The notes under the pieces are model-generated. The model was not told the DNA's origin. It did no database searches and was given only the letters and a program-made list of their open reading frames with translations. Made by a program: the position numbers and the translations under genes. Shown here piece by piece: positions 50,033 to 55,321 of a stretch of DNA of 55,321 bases. Origin of the DNA: Gammaproteobacteria bacterium. Lineage in GTDB: Bacteria; Pseudomonadota; Gammaproteobacteria; JASBUN01. The DNA lies in assembly GCA_030147845.1 (NCBI GenBank), contig JASBUN010000004.1, positions 1-55,321 of the forward strand. Direction: 5' to 3'. Within the stretch, counting starts at the first letter, position 1. The number at the start of each line of letters is the position of its first letter.

Positions 50033-51415
50033 CTATATCGCTTGCGAATAAGCCGGCGGCGACGGACCATGCAGATAGCGGTCAAACACCATACAGATAT
50101 TGCGCACCAGCAACCTACCGGTGGCGTTGACCTGTACGCCGTTATCGCCCCGCGACAGCAAACCATCCTCCTCCATGACCTGCAGTTGCTGCAGTTCCGA
50201 CGCGAAATAATGACGAAAATCGATGTCAAAGCCAGCCTCAATTGCGCCGTAGTCGATATAAAAATCGCACATCAGGCGGCTAATTACCTCACGCCTGAGC
50301 AGATCGTCAGCGCCAAGTTCGACGCCTCTATAGACGGGCAGCCGCCCCTGATCGAGGCGGCGATGATAATCGTCCACTGATTTTACATTCTGGCAGTAAC
50401 TGTCGCCGACCTTGCTCAGCGCGGTGATGCCTAGCGCGATCAGATCGCAGTCGGCGTGTGTCGAATAGCCCTGAAAATTACGGTACAGCGTTCCGGCACG
50501 CTGGGCGAGCGACAACTCGTCGTCGGGACGGGCGAAATGATCCATACCAATGTACACGTATCCGGCTGCCGTTAGTTGCTCCACCGTGCATTGCAGGATG
50601 GCCAGCTTCTCCGCCGGCGACGGCAGCATGCGGGAGTCTATCTGCCGTTGGGTCTTAAACTTTCGTGGCATATGCGCATAGTTGAAAACCGCAATGCGCT
50701 GCGGCGCGGCGGCGATAATCTTGTCCAGCGTAGACACGAAGCTGGCTGCGCTCTGCATGGGCAATCCGTAGATCAAATCGACGTTCACCGATCGGAATCC
50801 AAACTGCTCGGCGGCATTCAATACGGCAAGCGTGTCCGATTCAGACTGAATTCGATTGACCGCGCGCTGTACCTGCGGATTGAAATCCTGCACCCCAACG
50901 CTCAAACGATTGAAGCCCAGATCGCGTAGCAGAGCGATCGTCTGCGCGTCCGCCTCGCGCGGATCGATTTCGATCGAGTACTCACCGCTGTCATCGCTCA
51001 GCAGGGAAAAGTTCCGCGCCGTTTCGCTCATTAGCTCGGTCATTTCCCCGGCGCTGAAAAAAGTCGGGGTACCGCCACCCCAGTGCAGTTGTCTGACCTG
51101 CCGTGAGCGATCGAACAGCTCACCTTGTAGTTTCATCTCACGACATACGTCGCGCAAATAGGGTCGCGTGCGCTTTCGATTTTTGGTGATAATCTTGTTG
51201 CAAGCGCAGTAGTAACAAACGTTTGCACAAAACGGTAGATGGAAATACAGCGACAATGGTCGCAATTCCGCATTACTGACTGCGGCATGCCGACGATAGA
51301 CGTCTTCGGTAAAGCTGGTCTGGAACTGCGGAGCGGTGGGATACGAAGTATATCTCGGTCCGGGCCGATTATACCGCTGCAGCAATTGCGCATCGAACTG
51401 TGGAGATTGCAGCAC
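50033..51415 (-). CDS. hemN: Oxygen-independent coproporphyrinogen III oxidase
   Basis: A 460-aa radical SAM enzyme that makes protoporphyrinogen without oxygen. The [4Fe-4S] motif is CANVCYYCACNK (CxxxCxxC), followed by WGGGTPTFF. The GTG start at 51415 follows AGGA by 8 nt. Upstream lies a strong FNR/ANR site with class II spacing, matching anaerobic induction. Confidence 0.96.
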   Translation of the reverse strand: MLQSPQFDAQLLQRYNRPGPRYTSYPTAPQFQTSFTEDVYRRHAAVSNAELRPLSLYFHLPFCANVCYYCACNKIITKNRKRTRPYLRDVCREMKLQGELFDRSRQVRQLHWGGGTPTFFSAGEMTELMSETARNFSLLSDDSGEYSIEIDPREADAQTIALLRDLGFNRLSVGVQDFNPQVQRAVNRIQSESDTLAVLNAAEQFGFRSVNVDLIYGLPMQSAASFVSTLDKIIAAAPQRIAVFNYAHMPRKFKTQRQIDSRMLPSPAEKLAILQCTVEQLTAAGYVYIGMDHFARPDDELSLAQRAGTLYRNFQGYSTHADCDLIALGITALSKVGDSYCQNVKSVDDYHRRLDQGRLPVYRGVELGADDLLRREVISRLMCDFYIDYGAIEAGFDIDFRHYFASELQQLQVMEEDGLLSRGDNGVQVNATGRLLVRNICMVFDRYLHGPSPPAYSQAI

Positions 51416-51446
51416 CGCGTTTGTCCTGGTGGTTGCCGATGCGGCT

Positions 51447-51488
51447 AAGATAGCCGCGCAGTCCTGAAGCCACCATGATCCAGATCAA
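51447..51488 (-). promoter_or_regulatory. FNR/ANR class II promoter of hemN
   Basis: On the minus strand TTGAT-CTGG-ATCAT (51475-51488) matches the FNR/ANR box TTGAT-N4-ATCAA at 9 of 10 positions. A -10 hexamer TATCTT (51447-51452) lies exactly 22 nt downstream, the spacing for a site centred at -41.5. The box overlaps the stop codon of the small gene upstream. Confidence 0.8.
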
Positions 51489-51805
51489 TCGCCGTCGTTA
51501 TCCAAGCCTTTGCGGTGAGTTTCGTTGATCATGCGCAACAGGTACTTGAATGGCAAAAATGCGTCTGGTTGGCCATGCACTATTTCCATAAACGGCAGAT
51601 CGCGGTTGGCAAATGCATAGCTGCCGTCGGCCATCGAATTACGCAAGACACGCAGCTGCTTCTCGAGTTTATCGGCGAATTTCCGGCTACTCCCGGGACT
51701 CTCCATGTCATATTCCGAGGCCATATGCAATTCTTCGGTTTCGAATATTGCCTGATCGACCAAATCGACGTATTGAGCAACGGTTTTGGCTCTCGGTATC
51801 GACAT
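51485..51805 (-). CDS. Conserved small protein of unknown function
   Basis: A 106-aa soluble protein, acidic and largely helical (AQYVDLVDQAIFETEEL, RKFADKLEKQLRVLRNSM) with a conserved-looking FLPFKYLLRMINETHRKGLD end. I believe similar unnamed proteins occur in gammaproteobacteria, from memory only. The 3' end carries the hemN FNR box. It follows the 92-aa gene at 51846 by 40 nt. Confidence 0.75.
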   Translation of the reverse strand: MSIPRAKTVAQYVDLVDQAIFETEELHMASEYDMESPGSSRKFADKLEKQLRVLRNSMADGSYAFANRDLPFMEIVHGQPDAFLPFKYLLRMINETHRKGLDNDGD

Positions 51806-51845
51806 CCCGCATCACCCGAACTAACGGCAGAAATTGCGCCGCATT

Positions 51846-52124
51846 TTACTCAAATTGGGTTCCGGCGTCGCGGCTCGTGGTATAGATATACGCGGCACCG
51901 CGCGCGGTAAGGCGCAGATTGGGCGTGCCGCGCTGTGCGTGTTCCAACAAACCGCCGGACACCAACTCGTTGACGGCATCCTCGAATGCGCCCTGCTCGT
52001 CATCGCCGAAGGTCGGCAGATAGTGTCGTTGCAGCCATTTCGGCGGCAATAACGCCCCGACACCCGCGTTGGCGGCACGAAAGAAATCCAGTAATTCTCG
52101 TTTGACGGCATCCTTATCACGCAT
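51846..52124 (-). CDS. Small protein, possibly winged-helix
   Basis: A 92-aa protein, mostly helical with a C-terminal stretch (AVNELVSGGLLEHAQR, LRLTARGAAYIY) that looks like the recognition helix and wing of winged-helix regulators. No named family assigned. It lies upstream of the 106-aa gene in the same direction. Confidence 0.65.
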   Translation of the reverse strand: MRDKDAVKRELLDFFRAANAGVGALLPPKWLQRHYLPTFGDDEQGAFEDAVNELVSGGLLEHAQRGTPNLRLTARGAAYIYTTSRDAGTQFE

Positions 52125-52306
52125 GCTCTCACCCTCCCCGCTTGGCGCTAACGAGCGTCAGCCTCGCACCGCTGCGCGTTTGGCCGTCGGTTCGGCGGCC
52201 GTACACCGGCACTGTCGCCACCGTCGGTCGCTGCCCCGCAGTGGCTCTATGGGCACGGATTGCGCGTCGTTCACCGGCTTTTACCCATCCCGATCATACC
52301 TGTGGG

Positions 52307-52312
52307 TATACT
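52307..52312 (+). promoter_or_regulatory. Possible -10 element of the porin gene
   Basis: TATACT, about 57 nt before the porin start codon. No convincing -35 at 16-18 nt. Confidence 0.4.
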
Positions 52313-52352
52313 ATCGATGAGAGCGGTAGTCGTTAAGATTCTGATAGCAAAA

Positions 52353-52361
52353 GGGGGGGGG
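52353..52361 (+). repeat. G9 homopolymer in the porin leader
   Basis: Nine consecutive G end 7 nt before the GTG start of the porin, where the Shine-Dalgarno sequence should be. Runs of this kind are slippage-prone, and could vary in length. Confidence 0.85.
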
Positions 52362-52368
52362 ATAGCGC

Positions 52369-53604
52369 GTGCCGAGCACACGACACCGACGACGACACAC
52401 ACGAGCTCTAACCATATTCATACTTCGGCATCGGTTGCCGCGCTTCCACAACTCGCCATGGCCCGCAGCAGCCGCCGCGCTGACGCTGGCGCTCGTTGCA
52501 GCCGGCCGCGTCGATGCGCACGAAACGCACACTTCATCGTCGTCGACCGAGCAACGCATATCGGCTCAATATTTACCGCTCGACCGTTTCAGCGACGCCT
52601 TCGCCTGGGGTTTGCACATGGATACGGAGGCGGACTCAAACCGCAGCGGCGGAATCGCGTCTGGATCGGCCTACGATACGGTAGTCCATGGCGGTTTTGC
52701 CTTCGATCCGGAAAAATTAGGTTGGTGGAGCAATGGCCGCTTCCACGTCGATATCACCCATATTCAGAGCGACGGCCTGAGTCGCCGCCGTGTCGGCGAC
52801 ACGCAAGGCGTCTCGAATTTGGAGGCGGCGTCCGCCAATCGGCTGTACAGTGCCTGGTATGAACATAAGCTCGGCGATCACGGCGCGTACCGCTTAGGTA
52901 TCATCGATCTAAATGCATACTTCGATGTCACGGAAGCCGCCGGTGGCTTGATGAACTCGTCGTTCGGGGTATCCCCGACCATATCGGCCAATATTCCTGC
53001 GTCGATCTATCCAAAACCCGGCTACGGCGCCATGGCCGAGTCCACCGGCCATCGATGGCAGTTCCGCGCCGGCGTATTCCAGGGTGACCCGCGCGATCGC
53101 TCCAGTGTTTGGAACCGAGGACGGATGATCGTCGCCGAGGCGGCGCGTAGTAATCCGGGGCGCTTCGGCGGACTATACAAACTGGGTGCTTGGCAATATC
53201 GCAATCCGCAAGCCGCCGCCAGCGACGCGCCGTCTCATACTTGGGGCTTATATGGGGTGGTCGTGCAGCCGATCAGCCGGCAAGCGCCCTACCGCGACAG
53301 CCGCCTGTTCGTGCAACTGGGGGCGAACCCGGGCGGAAATGACAATGTGCCCTATTATCTCGGCTTTGGCGCCGATTTCTTCAACCCCATCTCGGGACGA
53401 CCTAAAGATCGAATCAGTGTCGGTGTCGCGCGTGCGTGGCTGACGCAAGGCCGCGCCGAAACCACGTACGAGATCACTTACCTATACCGCCTCAACCGCT
53501 GGCTGTATCTACAACCCGACCTGCAATACGTGCATAGTCCCAGCGGCGTTCTGCCCAACGCACTAGTGGCGCTGTTGCGCGCACATTTTGAATTCGGCGA
53601 TTAG
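52369..53604 (+). CDS. Carbohydrate-selective porin, OprB family
   Basis: A 411-aa outer-membrane protein. The GTG start is forced by an in-frame stop just upstream (TAG at 52363). A basic N-terminus of about 30 residues precedes a hydrophobic segment (WPAAAAALTLALVAAG) and cut near VDAHE, an unusually long signal peptide; a later start might be used instead. The mature barrel has OprB features (LYSAWYEHKLG, LGIIDLNAYFD, FGADFFNPISGRPKD, terminal HFEFGD). It probably lets sugars or related solutes through the outer membrane. Its 3' end overlaps convergent radA by 4 nt. Confidence 0.86.
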   Translation: MPSTRHRRRHTRALTIFILRHRLPRFHNSPWPAAAAALTLALVAAGRVDAHETHTSSSSTEQRISAQYLPLDRFSDAFAWGLHMDTEADSNRSGGIASGSAYDTVVHGGFAFDPEKLGWWSNGRFHVDITHIQSDGLSRRRVGDTQGVSNLEAASANRLYSAWYEHKLGDHGAYRLGIIDLNAYFDVTEAAGGLMNSSFGVSPTISANIPASIYPKPGYGAMAESTGHRWQFRAGVFQGDPRDRSSVWNRGRMIVAEAARSNPGRFGGLYKLGAWQYRNPQAAASDAPSHTWGLYGVVVQPISRQAPYRDSRLFVQLGANPGGNDNVPYYLGFGADFFNPISGRPKDRISVGVARAWLTQGRAETTYEITYLYRLNRWLYLQPDLQYVHSPSGVLPNALVALLRAHFEFGD

Positions 53605-54980
53605 GTGTCGCGGACCCAGTCGATTTGCTCGATCGCATCGCTGAGACGCTGCACCGGAATCACCTCAATATCGGCAACCTCACCTTTGCGTGGTGCGTTG
53701 GCCTTGGGCACAATGGCGCGCCGATAGCCGTGCTTGGCCGCTTCGCGCATGCGTTCCTGACCATTCGGCACCGGGCGAATCTCGCCGGCCAGTCCGACTT
53801 CACCGAACACCACGGTATCGGATGGTATCGGTCGATTGCGAAAACTCGATAGCACCGCCAGCAACACCGGCAAATCGGCCGCGGTCTCGCTGAGGCGCAC
53901 GCCGCCGACGATATTAACGAATACATCCTGATCGTACATGGCCGTGCCGCCATGGCGATGCAACACCGCCAACAGCATGGCCAAGCGATTTTGTTCCAAG
54001 CCCAAGGTTACCCGGCGCGGATTCGACTGATGACTCTCGTCCACCAGCACCTGTACTTCGACCAGTAACGGCCGACTGCCTTCACGCGTCACCATGATCA
54101 CGCTGCCCGACACCGGCTCCTCGTGTCGCGACAGAAAGATTGCCGATGGATTACTGACTTCACGCAGCCCTTTGTCGGTCATGGCGAACACGCCGAGTTC
54201 GTTGACGGCGCCAAAGCGGTTTTTGACAGCGCGAATGACGCGGTAACGACCACCGTGCTCACCCTCAAAATACAGCACGCTGTCGACCATGTGCTCCAGT
54301 ACCCGCGGACCGGCCAACGTGCCCTCCTTGGTAACGTGCCCGACCAGGAACAAGGCCATGTTGCGCTGCTTGGCAAAGCGCACTAACCGCGCGGCGCTCT
54401 CACGCACCTGCGCCACCGACCCCGGCGCCGATTGCAGTGCTTCGGTATATACCGTCTGAATAGAATCGACTGCCATCACGCGCGGTTGTTCGCGGCTGGC
54501 GATCGTTAACATGCGCTCGACCGACGTCTCGGTGAGCAGGCGCAAATCATCGCCCGACAGGCCGAGACGCTTGGCCCGCAAACTGATCTGTTGTTTGGAT
54601 TCTTCGCCGGTGATGTAGAGCACTGGCATACGGGCGGCGAGATCGGTCAAGGTCTGCAACAGTAAAGTGGATTTGCCGATGCCGGGGTCACCGCCGATCA
54701 GCGTCACCGAACCGGCTACCAGCCCACCACCCAGCACCCGATCGAGTTCCGCCATACCACTGGCGGTGCGTACCTCGGCGATACTCTCGACGTCGGCCAG
54801 ACGCTCTACCAACGACTCGGCATCACCGGCGTAGCCGGCAAAGCGCGGATGTGTCGATACCTTGGGCGCGGTCACTTCGATCAAACTGTTCCAGGCGCCG
54901 CAGTCACCGCACTGGCCGGCCCATTTAGGCGCCAGTGCGCCACACTCGGTACAACTATATTGGATTTTTTCTTTTGCCAT
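53601..54980 (-). CDS. radA: DNA repair protein RadA
   Basis: A 459-aa RecA-like helicase involved in branch migration during recombination. The N-terminal C4 zinc finger is CTECG and CGDCG. Walker A is GGDPGIGKST, and the RadA motif KNRFG is present. The C-terminal Lon-like domain follows. Length is typical. Converges with the porin gene by 4 nt. Confidence 0.97.
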   Translation of the reverse strand: MAKEKIQYSCTECGALAPKWAGQCGDCGAWNSLIEVTAPKVSTHPRFAGYAGDAESLVERLADVESIAEVRTASGMAELDRVLGGGLVAGSVTLIGGDPGIGKSTLLLQTLTDLAARMPVLYITGEESKQQISLRAKRLGLSGDDLRLLTETSVERMLTIASREQPRVMAVDSIQTVYTEALQSAPGSVAQVRESAARLVRFAKQRNMALFLVGHVTKEGTLAGPRVLEHMVDSVLYFEGEHGGRYRVIRAVKNRFGAVNELGVFAMTDKGLREVSNPSAIFLSRHEEPVSGSVIMVTREGSRPLLVEVQVLVDESHQSNPRRVTLGLEQNRLAMLLAVLHRHGGTAMYDQDVFVNIVGGVRLSETAADLPVLLAVLSSFRNRPIPSDTVVFGEVGLAGEIRPVPNGQERMREAAKHGYRRAIVPKANAPRKGEVADIEVIPVQRLSDAIEQIDWVRDT

Positions 54981-55321
54981 GCGTAAACCGATCGTTATGC
55001 AGATGCGTGCACGACTGAATGTACCATGGACGTGCGCCGATAGGACATCTGAGTCTGGTTCGCGGGTAGACCGTGCTCATCGCAAGACCGCCATGCAGAC
55101 TCGGACATTCAAATGCATCTGTCGATTTCGAATATCACCATCGATATTTGTAGGCACGGTTTTAACCGTGCAGGTATTGCATAAAGCCGGTGTTTCCTTA
55201 GCATGCCCAGCGTCTTGGCGAGAGATGTAGGTTCGTTCAGTTCGCATGCTACTCTCGCAGAGGCGCAAAGCCCGCCAAGGTGAATAGGCCACCTCATGTC
55301 ATGGCGTCGAGTCGTGCACGG
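54981..55321. other. Intergenic end of the window with small repeats
   Basis: A 341-nt stretch upstream of radA. It holds a perfect 8-bp palindrome with 2-nt spacer (55154-55171, GCACGGTT-TT-AACCGTGC) and a repeat-like segment at about 55201-55285. A 71-codon frame on the minus strand is read as the usual spurious translation of such repeats, not as a gene. No radA promoter is convincing. Confidence 0.55.
55154..55285. repeat. Dispersed-type intergenic repeat
   Basis: The palindrome at 55154-55171 is followed by a segment in which CTTGGCGAGAG (55214-55224) and CTCTCGCAGAGGCGCAAAG (55252-55270) are partly inverted to each other. The GCAGAGGCGCAAAG wording recalls a short intergenic repeat found in many bacterial genomes; identification is from memory. 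Confidence 0.45.

Noticed and set aside
52260..52862. A 200-codon frame that runs through the G9 tract before the porin
   Set aside because: It overlaps the porin in another frame, lacks recognisable homology and has a strange Arg/His-rich product; a G-tract slip cannot join it to the porin because of the TAG at 52363.
55077..55292. 71-codon frame near the right end
   Set aside because: Its peptide looks like the spurious translation of a common intergenic repeat, with no good ribosome-binding site.
1..55321. Search for a novel multi-gene system, CRISPR, phage, IS, toxin-antitoxin or defence genes
   Set aside because: Nothing recognisable; almost all genes are housekeeping genes in conserved order.

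Overview
This window reads as a contiguous piece of a gammaproteobacterial chromosome, moderately GC-rich. Two classic gammaproteobacterial gene orders identify it: tig-clpP-clpX-lon-hupB, and leuC-leuD-asd-fimV-truA-trpF-trpB-trpA-accD-folC-dedD-cvpA-purF-metZ (with leuB between leuD and asd). Lipid A (lpxH), FimV and an outer-membrane porin show a Gram-negative envelope. I cannot name the genus; an ungenotyped, possibly environmental lineage is likely.

Layout. 1-3.6 kb: a divergent thiolase / long FabG pair (like mycobacterial fadA2/fabG4) with two ~108-nt palindromic repeats around the thiolase, lying against the 3' end of a tRNA-Val gene; this is the only part that looks accessory. 3.6-10.7 kb: the protein quality-control block (HU, Lon, ClpX, ClpP, trigger factor) with tRNA-Leu. 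10.8-13.7 kb: an HDOD/GAF-GGDEF signalling pair and a four-tRNA cluster (Pro, Arg, His, Lys). 13.9-23 kb: folD, cysS-gltX, a cyclophilin, lpxH, a ferritin-like/secreted pair and a glycerate kinase. 22.9-42.6 kb: a long minus-strand run of amino-acid, purine, folate and lipid genes (Met, Pur, Trp, Leu, Asp families) plus fimV. 42.8-55.3 kb: LysR regulator, a DUF1207 outer-membrane protein, an MFS carrier, aroC, a GGDEF-EAL protein, hemN with two small conserved genes, an OprB-type porin, radA and a terminal repeat-rich stretch.

Regulation visible by eye: a sigma-70 promoter for hupB, a sigma-32 (heat-shock) promoter for lon, an FNR/ANR class II promoter for hemN inside the end of the upstream gene, an AT-rich dyad between leuC and its divergent LysR gene, and several intrinsic terminators.

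No phage, IS transposase, CRISPR array, toxin-antitoxin or defence system is recognisable, and I do not see a clearly novel multi-gene system. The observations most worth following are: a cyclophilin gene with an internal perfect Shine-Dalgarno/GTG that would yield both exported and cytosolic forms; an aspartate-semialdehyde dehydrogenase paralogue whose catalytic Cys is Gly; the hemN FNR promoter; and the repeat/tRNA-associated region at the left end.
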